Shown: positions 33,770 through 42,805 of the stretch, piece after piece
Position numbering within the stretch: the stretch's first letter is position 1
Layout of the letters: every line of letters starts with the position of its first letter
Assembly: GCF_006439015.1 (NCBI RefSeq)
Contig: NZ_RCZG01000008.1
Location: 124,001-188,000, forward strand
Source of the DNA: Mycolicibacterium hodleri
GTDB lineage: Bacteria > Actinomycetota > Actinomycetes > Mycobacteriales > Mycobacteriaceae
Direction: 5' to 3'
DNA length: 64,000 bases
Program-made: the position numbers and the translations under genes
The notes under the pieces: model-generated
The model's input: only the letters and a program-made list of their open reading frames with translations
Databases searched by the model: none
What the model was told of the DNA's origin: nothing

Positions 33770-34420
33770 ATGCAAGACGATCTACCAAACGGCGAGCGCG
33801 AGGTCGACACCCACCGCGAGCCCCGTGTGACGGTCACACCCAACCGGCATCCGTCCGAGCACGTCGACGGTGCGTGGTGGCCACGATCAACTCAGTTGAG
33901 CCTTGAGCTGCCTGCACTGCTGTCGTCGCTGGCCGGCCGGCTCGGGCAGGTCGCCGTCGTGGGCTACCACCGCACCGCCTGGACGCCGGCACCGCCGCAG
34001 ATGCAGATCGACGGCGACAGCGTCCAACTACAGGGCTTCACCTCCGACGAGCCTGCCACTGTGATTCTGATCGGCCGCGACGGTCGCCACCTCACCCTCC
34101 GGGTCATCACACCGGGCGTTACGGACACCGTCGCTCGCCACGAACTCGACGCGGCGTCTGCAGACCTCGGCGATAGCCCGGCGGACAACCCTGCCGAGCA
34201 GGTCGTCGCCCGCTCGGTGACCGAGGTGGCAGCCCAGTTGGCCGATCACGAGGGGCGCGAGGACCCCGAGCGCACCGCACAGATCGCACGATGGTGTGAG
34301 GAGGCCGCCCAGCAGTTCGTCGACGCACCGGTCCAGACTTTCGTGCCGATCCTGGTGCATCACATCGTCCGCAGCCGTATGCGGACACCCCATCCGCGTT
34401 CTGAAGCACACCGGTTGTGA
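33770..34420 (+). CDS. DUF5994 protein with C-terminal three-helix-bundle domain
   Basis: 216 aa from the ATG at 33770 (AGGGGA 9 nt upstream; the in-frame codons before it lack a signal). Residues ~30-125 match the DUF5994 pattern (VDGAWWPRSTQLSLELPALL, GQVAVVGYHRTAW, VILIGRDGRHLTLRVI). Residues ~150-210 form three predicted helices (EQVVARSVTEVAAQL, QIARWCEEAAQQFVD, VPILVHHIVRSRM) like the actinobacterial three-helix-bundle dimerisation domain. Function unknown. Its stop overlaps the GTG of the Mg2+ ATPase, so the two are translated together. Confidence 0.75.
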   Translation: MQDDLPNGEREVDTHREPRVTVTPNRHPSEHVDGAWWPRSTQLSLELPALLSSLAGRLGQVAVVGYHRTAWTPAPPQMQIDGDSVQLQGFTSDEPATVILIGRDGRHLTLRVITPGVTDTVARHELDAASADLGDSPADNPAEQVVARSVTEVAAQLADHEGREDPERTAQIARWCEEAAQQFVDAPVQTFVPILVHHIVRSRMRTPHPRSEAHRL

Positions 34421-37089
34421 CCAGCGGCCACCGTTCGTCGGACCGGTCCGGCCAGGCGCCGGTGCCACCATTGTCGCTGAGCGCGGGGTGGGCGGCCTCT
34501 GCGCCGCTGCCGGAGGTGCTGGCGCGACTGGACAGCTCGGCCGACGGGCTCTCGAGCGCGCAGGCCGCCACACGTCTGCAGAGACATGGCCCGAACGCCC
34601 TTCGCACCCATCGCGTGAGCGCGCTCGCCGTGTTGGGGCGTCAGCTGCGCAGCGCCGTGCTGCTGCTGCTGGCGGGCACCGCGACTGTCTCGTTCTTCCT
34701 GGGTGACAACACGCAGGCGATCATCATCGCCGTCATCCTGGCAGCCAGCGTCGGCTTGGGTTTCTTCAACGAGTATCGCGCCGAACGGGCCTCGGCTGCC
34801 TTGCATTCCAGCGTGCGCCATACCGCCGTGGTCCACCGCGACGGAACGCACGTCAAGGTCGACGTCACTGTCCTGGTGCCCGGAGACGTGATCCGACTGG
34901 CGCTCGGTGAAGCCGTGCCCGCCGACGTCCGACTCATCGAGGTTGACAGCCTGGAGTGCAACGAGGGCATCCTGTCGGGCGAGTCGACGGCCTCGGAGAA
35001 GTCCACGCCACCGGTGGCCGCCGAGGCAGCCCTGACTGATTCCACCGACCTGGCGTTCATGGGCACCATCGTCAGCGCCGGCGACGGGGTCGGGGTGGTG
35101 TATGCAACGGGTGTCGATACCCAGTTCGGCCGCATCGCCGCCGGCCTCGGCCAGCGTCAGCCCGAGACCGACTTCCAGGCGGGTTTGCGCCGCTTCTCCT
35201 ACCTGCTGCTGTGGGTGGCGATCACACTGACTGCGCTGATCCTGATCACCAACCTGCTGCTGCGCCGACCGGTCATCGATTCGGTGTTGTTCGCCCTGGC
35301 GATCGCGGTGGGGATCACGCCGCAACTGCTACCGGCCGTGGTGAGCGCCAGCCTGGCGACCGGGTCGCGGCGCCTGGCCAAGCTCAAGGTGCTCGTCAAA
35401 CGCTTGGTGTGCATCGAGGATCTCGGCGACCTCGACGTGCTGGTGACCGACAAGACCGGGACCCTGACCGAGGGTCGCATCACCCTGATCGAGGCCGTCG
35501 ACCCCGCCGGCGCGCCCACCGAATCGGTGTTGCGGTTGGGCCTTTTGGCGACCGGCGCCGACGCGGCTTCCGGCGCTGTCAGCGCGAACGCGATGGACGC
35601 CGCGCTGTGGCAGTCCCACGACGCCAACCGTCTCGTCGCGGGCACCGCGCACCCCGTCGCCATACTGCCGTTCGATCACGCCCGCCGGGCCATGTCCTGC
35701 TTGATCGATGACCGCGGCAGCCGCCAGTTGGTGGTCAAGGGCGCACCCGAACAAGTAGTCGCCAAGTGCACGGCGCCGCCGCCCACCGCACAGCAGACCC
35801 TTTCCGCGTTGTTCGCCGACGGCCGGCGCGTCGTGGCGGTGGCCAGCAAGGCGGCGCCAGACCTGACGACCATCACGGCCGAGGACGAGGCGGGGCTGCG
35901 GCTGGACGGCTTCCTGGTTTTCGCCGACGAACCGAAAGCCGCAGCCCGCGATTCGCTGACACAGCTGGCTGCCCTGGGCATAGAGGTCAAGGTGGCCACT
36001 GGCGACAATCCGCAGGTCGCCGAAAAGGTGTGCACCGACTTGGGTTTGACGTCCAAGGGCACCATTGTCGGTACCCAGCTGGATTCGCTCACCGACGACA
36101 CGTTCGACGCGGCGGCCCGGAACCACACCATCTTCGCGCGCATCTCGCCCGAGCAGAAGGCCCAGTTGATCGTCTCGCTGCGTCGTAGCGGCCGGTCCGT
36201 CGGCTTCCTCGGCGACGGCGTCAACGATGCGCTGGCCCTGCATGCCGCGGACGTCGGGATCTCGGTGGACACCGCCTCCGACGTCGCCAAGGACGCCGCC
36301 GACGTCGTGCTGTTGGAGAAGGACCTGGGCGTGCTCGCCGCCGGTGTCGCCGAGGGCCGGCGCATCTTCGCCAACACGATCAAGTACGTGTTGATGGGCA
36401 CCTCCAGCAACTTCGGCAACATGTTCAGCGCGTCGGCGGCGTCGGCGGTGCTCTCGTTCCTGCCGATGTTGCCCAGCCAGATCCTGTTGAACAACCTGCT
36501 CTACGACGGATCCCAGCTCGCGATCCCCACCGACAACGTCGACGCCGAGCAGTTGCACGCGCCGTCGCACTGGAACATCGCGTTCATCCGCCGGTTCATG
36601 CTGACGTTCGGTCCGATCAGCTCACTGTTCGACTTCATGACCTTCGGTTTGATGTTGGGGGTGCTGCACGCCGGCCCAGTGGAGTTCCGCACCGGCTGGT
36701 TCGTGGAATCCCTTGCCACCCAGACGCTCATCATCTTCGCCATCCGCACCCACCGCGTGCCGTTCTTTCGCAGCAGGCCCGGTGTGGTGATCACCGTGAC
36801 TACCTTCGCGGTCATCGCCGTGGGCGTCGCGCTCACCGTCTCGCCGCTGGCTCCTGACCTAGGTTTCACGACGCTGCCGTGGCAGTTCTTCGGGGCACTC
36901 ATCCTGCTCACCATCGGCTACCTGATCCTCGTTGAGGTCACCAAGAAGATGTTCTACGCCGACCCGATCCACGTACCGGGACGACCGAGTCGCACCCGCG
37001 GCCGCGAGCACCGGATCCACCGTCGGGCCGCGCGCTTCAGCCACAGCGGCACTATCGCCGACCCCGGCTCCGCGCCCCGGCAGCGCTAG
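34417..37089 (+). CDS. mgtA: Mg2+-transporting P-type ATPase (MgtA-like)
   Basis: 890 aa, the usual MgtA length. Phosphorylation site DKTGTLTEG, actuator loop LSGEST (TGES variant), hinge GDGVNDALALHAADVG and the MgtA-specific SQILLNNLLYDGSQLAIPTDNVD are present; about ten membrane segments in 2+2+6 order. It imports Mg2+ at the cytoplasmic membrane. The GTG start overlaps the stop of the DUF5994 gene (GTGA). The last ~45 residues are a basic Arg-rich tail. Regulation is not visible in the sequence; no M-box-like leader was recognised. Confidence 0.88.
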   Translation: MTSGHRSSDRSGQAPVPPLSLSAGWAASAPLPEVLARLDSSADGLSSAQAATRLQRHGPNALRTHRVSALAVLGRQLRSAVLLLLAGTATVSFFLGDNTQAIIIAVILAASVGLGFFNEYRAERASAALHSSVRHTAVVHRDGTHVKVDVTVLVPGDVIRLALGEAVPADVRLIEVDSLECNEGILSGESTASEKSTPPVAAEAALTDSTDLAFMGTIVSAGDGVGVVYATGVDTQFGRIAAGLGQRQPETDFQAGLRRFSYLLLWVAITLTALILITNLLLRRPVIDSVLFALAIAVGITPQLLPAVVSASLATGSRRLAKLKVLVKRLVCIEDLGDLDVLVTDKTGTLTEGRITLIEAVDPAGAPTESVLRLGLLATGADAASGAVSANAMDAALWQSHDANRLVAGTAHPVAILPFDHARRAMSCLIDDRGSRQLVVKGAPEQVVAKCTAPPPTAQQTLSALFADGRRVVAVASKAAPDLTTITAEDEAGLRLDGFLVFADEPKAAARDSLTQLAALGIEVKVATGDNPQVAEKVCTDLGLTSKGTIVGTQLDSLTDDTFDAAARNHTIFARISPEQKAQLIVSLRRSGRSVGFLGDGVNDALALHAADVGISVDTASDVAKDAADVVLLEKDLGVLAAGVAEGRRIFANTIKYVLMGTSSNFGNMFSASAASAVLSFLPMLPSQILLNNLLYDGSQLAIPTDNVDAEQLHAPSHWNIAFIRRFMLTFGPISSLFDFMTFGLMLGVLHAGPVEFRTGWFVESLATQTLIIFAIRTHRVPFFRSRPGVVITVTTFAVIAVGVALTVSPLAPDLGFTTLPWQFFGALILLTIGYLILVEVTKKMFYADPIHVPGRPSRTRGREHRIHRRAARFSHSGTIADPGSAPRQR

Positions 37090-37807
37090 AAGCCGGGCGC
37101 GTAGCGATGCGATCATCCGCAACGCCCAACCCGACGCGAAGTCGATCACCGTCTCCGTGTCCAAGAACCGAGTCGCCCTGCCCGGACGGTGAGACGTGAA
37201 GCTGCGCCGCCGCACCGGTTTCGCCGCATGTCAGCGTGGTCCGTGACAGCCACGTGGTGAAGCTGTACTGATCTGCTGACCCCCAAAGGAAACCCGTCAC
37301 GCAGGTCCTTGGGGTTGCGCGCACGCCGTCGGCCTCACAAATGAGTTCCATGCCCGCCATCCTGCCGATGTGGGGCCAGTTCGACCCTCCACGGCGCTGC
37401 CGTGTTCACGGCGCACCGCGCCAGGGCCGCTAGCTGCGGGGTGTAGCGTGAAGCACAGCTGAGAATCTCAGCCAGTCCGGAATGGGGCCAGCCGTCCGCT
37501 GCCGGCTTCGTTGAGCACGTGCTCGCGCCGAACACTCCGGTGATCACCGCACCCCGGGGACCACCATGATTGCGACAACAAGAAGCGCCGCGCATCGGCG
37601 GGCATCAACGGTCGCGCAAGGCACCGCGCTGCGCTGGCTCGGGTACGACTGCCTCCTGCTGAGTTCCTCCGACGCCGGTGGACGCGTCCCCGTGGTTGGT
37701 CTGCGACGACTGCCGCGCGCCGTCGTCATCGGAGGGTGCTTGAGCATCGTCGCCTTCGTCAATGTTCTGCGCTGCAGACGATTCCACCCACCAACGTGCT
37801 AGGTGTC
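37090..37807. other. ~720 bp with no supported gene
   Basis: Small ORFs on both strands, including one at 37566-37802 (+) with a hydrophobic patch (AVVIGGCLSIVAFVNVL), but none has a ribosome binding site or family resemblance. Confidence 0.35.
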
Positions 37808-38836
37808 GTGCCCGACGGTGATGAGACCGGGGTGGCGTCGACGGCGTCGGATGTCCGCGATCATCGGGGGCTTCTTTCGCGCATGATCGTCGGTATCGCC
37901 TCCGATCTCGATCTCGATGCGACGTTGGCCAGAATCGTCACCGCCGCCATGGAATTGACGGATGCATGCTTCGGGGCGTTGGGTGTCCTCGGCGTCGATG
38001 ACACCCTCGTCTCGTTTGTGCACTCCGGAGTCGACGACGTGACCGCCCCTGCGATTGGCCACCATCCGGTGGGCACCGGGATCCTCGGTCTGCTGCGCAG
38101 CCATGGCGTGGTGCTGCGGCCCGAGGATCGTACTGGTCACCCCGAGGCGGGCGGATTTCCCGAGCATCACCCGGCGATGGGCGCCCTGCTGGTGGTGCCG
38201 ATCATCATTCGGCAGAGGGTGTTCGGTCGCATTTACCTGACCGAACCCGCCTCAAGACCGGCGTTCAGCGACGCCGACGAGATCGCGGTCCGCACGTTCG
38301 CCGGCGCCGCGGCCGTGGCCATCGACAACGCGCGGCTATTCGACCGGGTCCGCTCGACCGCACGATGGACTCAGGCGAGTCGGGCGATCACCACCGCGCT
38401 GCTGTCCGGTGGCGACGGAGATGTTGCTCCGTTGCAACTCATCACCGACCGTGCGTGTGAACTGACACAGGCGGAGCAGGCCATCGTGCTTGTCCCCAGC
38501 AGCGTTGACCTTCCCGTCGGTGAGGTTGACACCCTGGTCGTGTCGACCGCCGTGGGCGTCTTTGCGGATGATGTTCTGGGGCAACGAGTTCCGATCGATG
38601 GATCCACCACGGGGGCGGTGTTTCGCTCCGGGACACCCATCATCACCGAAGCCTTCCGTTACCCGATCCAGGCCTTCACCGACGCCGGCCAGCGGCCCGC
38701 GATTGTGATGCCGCTACGGTCCGAACAAGGGGTCCTTGGCGTCATGGTCGTCGCTCGCCCTAGCGGTCAAACGCCATTCGACGCCGACCAGCTCCATCTC
38801 ATGAGCGATTTCGCCGACCACGCCGCCATGGCCTGA
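37808..38836 (+). CDS. Two-GAF sensor half of a DevS/DosT-like histidine kinase (split by frameshift)
   Basis: 342 aa from a tentative GTG at 37808. Two GAF domains in tandem: first LLSRMIVGIASDLDLDATL to FAGAAAVAIDNARLFD (residues ~20-180), second ARWTQASRAITTALLSG to LMSDFADHAAMA (~185-342). The first GAF keeps the DATLARIVTAA and GILGLL text of the mycobacterial heme-GAF sensors, and a His in VSFVHSGVDD is at a place where the heme ligand could be, though I cannot confirm it. The frame ends just where the kinase half begins 15 bp later. Confidence 0.7.
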   Translation: MPDGDETGVASTASDVRDHRGLLSRMIVGIASDLDLDATLARIVTAAMELTDACFGALGVLGVDDTLVSFVHSGVDDVTAPAIGHHPVGTGILGLLRSHGVVLRPEDRTGHPEAGGFPEHHPAMGALLVVPIIIRQRVFGRIYLTEPASRPAFSDADEIAVRTFAGAAAVAIDNARLFDRVRSTARWTQASRAITTALLSGGDGDVAPLQLITDRACELTQAEQAIVLVPSSVDLPVGEVDTLVVSTAVGVFADDVLGQRVPIDGSTTGAVFRSGTPIITEAFRYPIQAFTDAGQRPAIVMPLRSEQGVLGVMVVARPSGQTPFDADQLHLMSDFADHAAMA

Positions 38837-38850
38837 CACTGGGCAGCACC

Positions 38851-39471
38851 ATGGAACGCGCCCGCCATCTGACCGTGCTGGCCGACCGCGAGCGCATTGC
38901 GCATGACCTGCACGACCACGTGATTCAGCGGATCTTCGCCGTCGGTCTGGACCTGCAGGGCACCATCGCCAGGTCCAGATCGGGTGAGATCACCGACCGA
39001 CTCAATGGATCGGTCACCCCCCTGCAGACCACGATCGACGACATCCGCACCACCATCTTCGAATTGCACGCCACCAACACCGAGCGGTCCAGTTTCCGGC
39101 GACGGATTCAGGCCGCGGTCGCCGACATGACCGAAAACCGAGCGTTCCACACGACACTGAAGATGTCCGGCCCGATGAGTATTGTCGGCGAGGACCTGGC
39201 CGGCCACGCCGAGTCGGTAATCATGGAAGCGATCAGCAATGCCGTCCGACACTCCGGGGGAACACAATTGACCATTGACGTGGCCCTCGCCGACGAGCTG
39301 GACATCACGATCACCGACGACGGTTGCGGGATCAGCGCCGACAATCAGCGACACAGTGGACTGGCCACCATGGCGTCTCGCGCCGAACAGATCGGCGGCA
39401 GCTGCCGACTTGCCACACCCCTAGGCGGGGGCACCCAAGTGCATTGGACTGCACCACTAACGGAGCCGTAG
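38851..39471 (+). CDS. Histidine kinase half (HisKA_3/HATPase) of the split DevS/DosT-like protein
   Basis: 206 aa. LADRERIAHDLHDHVIQRIFAVGL is the dimerisation/phospho-acceptor helix (His in HDLHDH) and NAVRHSGG, ITDDGCGIS and SGLATMASRAEQIGG are the N, G1 and G2 boxes of the ATPase domain. In DevS-type kinases this directly follows the second GAF; here a one-base shift near 38835 would restore LTLGSTMERARHLTVL in frame. The ATG at 38851 lacks a good binding site, supporting a lesion or sequencing error over a natural split. No response regulator gene is adjacent. Confidence 0.7.
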   Translation: MERARHLTVLADRERIAHDLHDHVIQRIFAVGLDLQGTIARSRSGEITDRLNGSVTPLQTTIDDIRTTIFELHATNTERSSFRRRIQAAVADMTENRAFHTTLKMSGPMSIVGEDLAGHAESVIMEAISNAVRHSGGTQLTIDVALADELDITITDDGCGISADNQRHSGLATMASRAEQIGGSCRLATPLGGGTQVHWTAPLTEP

Positions 39472-39789
39472 CGGCGCGAGACAGCCAACCACCGTGTCGT
39501 CGCCGTGCATCCGCACGATCAGGTGGCGTTCGACGACCGCGTCGCCGCGGTGCACGACACCGGCATCGGTCCGGGTGCTTTGGCCCGTGCGCTGGTGTGG
39601 GCCTGGTCGGCGACTCTGATGCCGAAACTGCGCCTGCTGCGATGCGTTCGCCGGGGCTGGTGATCGTCTAGCCGGATCGACGGTCCCGGGCGGCCATCAG
39701 CATCGATCCGAATCGATCCTCGAAAGTCGACATCCGTTGTGTGGAAATTGTTTGATCTCGGCGATGAGTTGCCGCAGCCGCTGGGCGCA
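39472..39789. other. ~320 bp between kinase and DUF6319 genes
   Basis: A + strand stretch (about 39498-39663) reads VAFDDRVAAVHDTGIGPGALA in one frame and looks like the end of a lost gene, but has no start. Otherwise nothing recognised. Confidence 0.3.
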
Positions 39790-40239
39790 TCATTCTAGGT
39801 CGGCGAGGGCTTTGCGGGCGGCGTCCAATTCGGCTTCGAGCGCGGAGACCCTGGCGGCCTGCTGCGTGCGCGCCTCCTCGATCACCTCGTCGATCGGGTT
39901 GGAGAGGTCCTCGTGGAGTTCTTTGGCCGCCCGGGAGACGGCGGCCGCCGCGACTGAGAGGTTGCGAGCGAGGTACGAGGTGCCCTGCTTGAGCTCCGCG
40001 TGCCATTCGCCATCGGCGGAGCCGGTGACGGTGAGGGTCAACTCGAGGGTCTTGGTCTTCTTGCCTGCCGACTTCTTCGCCGGGGCCTTCTTGGACGGCT
40101 CCTCGGCAGAAGCCTCATCGGCAGGCGGAGCGGACGCTGGCGTACTCGCAGGCGAGATGATCTCGACAGATGAAGTCAATACCTCGGGTGCGTCCGATTC
40201 GGTGGACGGCGCTTCTGCTGGCAGGGTGTCTGCAGTCAT
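39790..40239 (-). CDS. DUF6319-family protein
   Basis: 149 aa. The N-terminal half is low-complexity (Ala/Ser/Pro, then a Lys-rich KKAPAKKSAGKK stretch that could bind nucleic acid). The C-terminal half is a small beta piece (LELTLTVTGSADGEWHAEL) followed by helices, ending in a coiled coil (ARVSALEAELDAARKAL). Known from actinobacteria, function unknown. A GGAGGAG lies 12-14 nt before the ATG. A LexA-box-like sequence is 63-78 nt upstream. Confidence 0.65.
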   Translation of the reverse strand: MTADTLPAEAPSTESDAPEVLTSSVEIISPASTPASAPPADEASAEEPSKKAPAKKSAGKKTKTLELTLTVTGSADGEWHAELKQGTSYLARNLSVAAAAVSRAAKELHEDLSNPIDEVIEEARTQQAARVSALEAELDAARKALADLE

Positions 40240-40301
40240 CGTTATGGTGATCTCCTCCTGAACATTTGCCCTCAGCGAGCGGGTTGACGCCCGGCCATCA
40301 T

Positions 40302-40317
40302 TAGAACAAATGTTCGA
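40302..40317 (-). promoter_or_regulatory. LexA (SOS) box-like site
   Basis: On the minus strand TCGAACATTTGTTCTA, one mismatch from the mycobacterial SOS box TCGAAC-N4-GTTCGA. It lies 63-78 nt upstream of the DUF6319 start and just before TCTAAT, a possible -10. Confidence 0.5.
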
Positions 40318-40489
40318 TCATCGGGTGGTCTTGCCGCGCGCCGCCGGACCGCCCGAGCCACGTCCCGAGCATCCACGGGAACGGTCAAAGTGGTCGTGTT
40401 CGACGAACGGCCCGCTCATCATCGAATTGAGTGGATGCTGCCGGTTCGCCGGCCCCCGCTGCCATACCGATGAGTCGAGGAGATGAGCG

Positions 40490-40879
40490 ATGACCGATCC
40501 CGTTGATACGCGGCCGACCCAGCTGGCTGCGCTGAAGGCGCTGCCCGCCGACGCCCCTGTGGTGATGATCAACCTGCTCAAGTTCAACGAGGGCGGCGGG
40601 CGGGAGCGCTACCTGCAATACGGCCGCGCGGTCGCGCCGCATCTGGCGCGTGTCGGTGCCACGGTCCGGTACAGCGGCAGTGCACCGGTCAACGTCATCG
40701 GCGACGGTGAGCGACCATGGTGGGACGCGATACTCGTCGTCGAGTACCCGACCCCGTCCGCATTCATCGACATGGTCAAAGACCCTGGCTATCAAGAGGT
40801 TCACGAGCATCGGGCCGCGGCGCTGGCGCAGGGCGACCTGGTCGCCACGTCGACGTGGACGATGGCCGAGGACATCTAG
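40490..40879 (+). CDS. DUF1330-family protein
   Basis: 129 aa; ATG preceded by GAGGAG. VVMINLLKFNEGGGRERYLQYGRAVAPHL and WWDAILVVEYPTPSAFIDMVKDPGYQEVHEHRAA-type text are the ferredoxin-like (dimeric alpha/beta barrel) DUF1330 pattern. Possibly an isomerase/monooxygenase-like or ligand-binding protein; function not established. It is followed after ~230 bp by the YCII-ECF42 module on the same strand. Confidence 0.8.
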   Translation: MTDPVDTRPTQLAALKALPADAPVVMINLLKFNEGGGRERYLQYGRAVAPHLARVGATVRYSGSAPVNVIGDGERPWWDAILVVEYPTPSAFIDMVKDPGYQEVHEHRAAALAQGDLVATSTWTMAEDI

Positions 40880-41028
40880 GCGTCGGCGGGCGGCATCCCG
40901 TCGCGCCGCTCCGCCGCGAGACGGAGCGTCAGGTGGGGCCGCTGGAGTGCACCTCAGCACGCAAAGCGGACTCCGGCACGCACGGCGGCGGCAGCGCCGG
41001 AAAAACTTTGAAGAAATCAATGCCTGGC

Positions 41029-41055
41029 TGTCGATCCGGCGGCAGGACGTTCGTC
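41029..41055 (+). promoter_or_regulatory. ECF42-type promoter
   Basis: TGTCGA, 17-nt spacer, CGTC. This matches the signature I recall for ECF42 sigma factors (TGTCGA at -35 and CGA/TC at -10). It lies 58-84 nt before the YCII start, so the sigma factor probably drives its own operon. Confidence 0.5.
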
Positions 41056-41112
41056 GTCCATAATGACGGAGCCGGACAGGCCGGCCCGCGAACTAATGCA
41101 GGAGGCCGCTCC

Positions 41113-41475
41113 ATGTCCCAGTACGCAATCCTCATCTACGAAGACCCGGCGTTCTACGAGAACATTTCGCCCGAGGCCTGGCCCGCGGTGGTCGACGCCC
41201 ACAGCAAGTTCGTCGAGCAGGTCTTCGCGCTCGGTGGGTCCCTGGCGGGCGGGCAGGCGCTGGCGCCCCCGACGACGGCCACCACGATCAAGGGTGGCGG
41301 CACGGTGACGGACGGCCCGTTCGTCGAGACAAAGGAGGCCCTCAACGGCATCTACGTCGTCGAGGCGCGCGACCTCGACCACGCCGTCGAGATCGCCAAG
41401 CTGTGCCCGGCCCCCGCCCCCGGCGGCGGCGTCGAGGTCCGCCCGGTCGTGGATCCGACGACGAACCCGTTCTGA
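41113..41475 (+). CDS. YCII/DGPF-family protein associated with ECF42 sigma factor
   Basis: 120 aa; ATG at 41113 with AGGAGG 7 nt upstream. YAILIYEDPAFYENIS, TTIKGGGTVTDGPFVETKEALNGIYVVEARD carries the DGPF motif that names the family. Genes of this type are the standard neighbours and targets of ECF42 sigma factors; biochemical role unknown. Its stop lies 32 bp before the sigma GTG chosen here. From this gene on GC content rises above that of the surrounding DNA. Confidence 0.87.
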   Translation: MSQYAILIYEDPAFYENISPEAWPAVVDAHSKFVEQVFALGGSLAGGQALAPPTTATTIKGGGTVTDGPFVETKEALNGIYVVEARDLDHAVEIAKLCPAPAPGGGVEVRPVVDPTTNPF

Positions 41476-41507
41476 CCGCTCCCAGCGACGATGCGACCGC
41501 GTCCGCC

Positions 41508-42788
41508 GTGCAGGCGGACGTGGTCGCTGCCGCGCTGGCGCAGGCCCACCTCTCCGAGTGGGCCTTCGTGCTGTCCGCCACGGTGCGCGTCGCGGGCGAC
41601 CTGGACGTCGCGGAGGAGTGCGCGCAGGAGGCGTACGTCAGCGCGCTGCGGTCCTGGACCCGGGACGGCGTCCCGGAGCGGCCCGGCGCGTGGCTGACCA
41701 CGGCGGCGCGGAACCAGGCGCTGGACCGGTTGCGTCGCGAGGTCACTCTCCGGCGCAAGCTCCCGCTGCTCGTGGAGCCGGCGACCGTCGATCCGCACGA
41801 CCTGGCCGACCTGGACTGGCCCGACGCCGCGGTGCCGGACGACCGGCTCCGGCTGGTGTTCACCTGCTGCCACCCGACCCTCGCCCCCGAGGCCCGCGTC
41901 GCCCTCACCCTGCGCCTGGTCTGCAACGTTCCCACGCCCGACGTCGCCCGGGCCTTTCTGGTGTCCGAGCCGACGATGGCGGCACGGATCACCCGGGCCA
42001 AGAAGAAGATCTCCGAAGCACGGATTCCCTACCGAGTTCCGGGCCGGGCGGAGCTGCCCGAGCGCCTGGACAGCGTGCTCACCGCCGTCCACCTGCTCTT
42101 CAGCACCGGCCACACGGCCGGCGAGGGGGACGCGCTCGTCCGTGAGGAGCTCTGCGACCGGGCCCTGCACCTCGCGCGCACCCTCGCCGCGCTGCTCCCC
42201 GAGCAGGCCGAGACCCGCGGCCTGCTGGGCCTGCTGCTCCTCACCGACGCGCGCCGGGCCGCCCGGACCGCCGAGCAGGGCCGGCTGCTCCTGCTCGCCG
42301 ACCAGGACCGGACGCGCTGGGACCAGCGCGCGATTCTGGAGGGGCTCACGGTGACGGCCGGGGCGCTGGCGGCCGGCCCACCGGGGCGGTTCACCCTGCA
42401 GGCAGCGATCGCCGGCGTGCACGCGATGGCGCCGTCCCTGGAGCAGACCGACTGGCCGCGCGTCGTGCACCTCTACGACCGGCTGCTGGCGGTGTGGAAC
42501 ACCCCGGTGGTCGCGCTCAACCGGGCCGCCGCCGTGGCGTTCGCCGACGGTCCGGCCGCCGCGCTGCCGCTCCTCGACGAGCTGGCGGCCGATCTCCGGC
42601 TCGCCGACTATCCCTACCTTCCCGCCACCCGCGCCGACCTGCTGCGCCGCCTCGGCGACGCCGCCGGCGCGGCTCAGTCGTACCGGCGCGCGCTGGAGCT
42701 CACGGCGAACGCCGCGGAGCGCGCCTTTCTGGAGCAGCGCCTGGCCGAGGTCAGCCGCGCCGCCGGCGCCGAGCCCGCGCCCGGCTGA
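41508..42788 (+). CDS. ECF42-type RNA polymerase sigma factor
   Basis: 426 aa from the GTG at 41508; an upstream GTG at 41403 would overlap the YCII gene and its Arg-rich start is not family-like. Sigma region 2 is EWAFVLSATVRVAGDLDVAEEC to GAWLTTAARNQALDRLR, region 4 is LVFTCCHPTLAPEARVALTL with ARAFLVSEPTMAARI. The long C-terminal extension (ALPEQAETRGLLGLLLL, VALNRAAAV, AYRRALEL-like repeats) is the TPR-like domain of ECF42. No anti-sigma factor is next to it, which is normal for the group. Confidence 0.87.
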   Translation: MQADVVAAALAQAHLSEWAFVLSATVRVAGDLDVAEECAQEAYVSALRSWTRDGVPERPGAWLTTAARNQALDRLRREVTLRRKLPLLVEPATVDPHDLADLDWPDAAVPDDRLRLVFTCCHPTLAPEARVALTLRLVCNVPTPDVARAFLVSEPTMAARITRAKKKISEARIPYRVPGRAELPERLDSVLTAVHLLFSTGHTAGEGDALVREELCDRALHLARTLAALLPEQAETRGLLGLLLLTDARRAARTAEQGRLLLLADQDRTRWDQRAILEGLTVTAGALAAGPPGRFTLQAAIAGVHAMAPSLEQTDWPRVVHLYDRLLAVWNTPVVALNRAAAVAFADGPAAALPLLDELAADLRLADYPYLPATRADLLRRLGDAAGAAQSYRRALELTANAAERAFLEQRLAEVSRAAGAEPAPG

Positions 42789-42805
42789 GGACGGCGGGTC
42801 GGCGG

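Noticed and set aside
35329..36570. 413-codon minus-strand ORF
   Set aside because: Antisense to the Mg2+ ATPase gene, which has full P-type motifs; shadow frame.
41403..41507. Longer start for the ECF42 sigma factor
   Set aside because: The extra residues are Arg/Pro-rich shadow of the YCII gene and not seen in the family.
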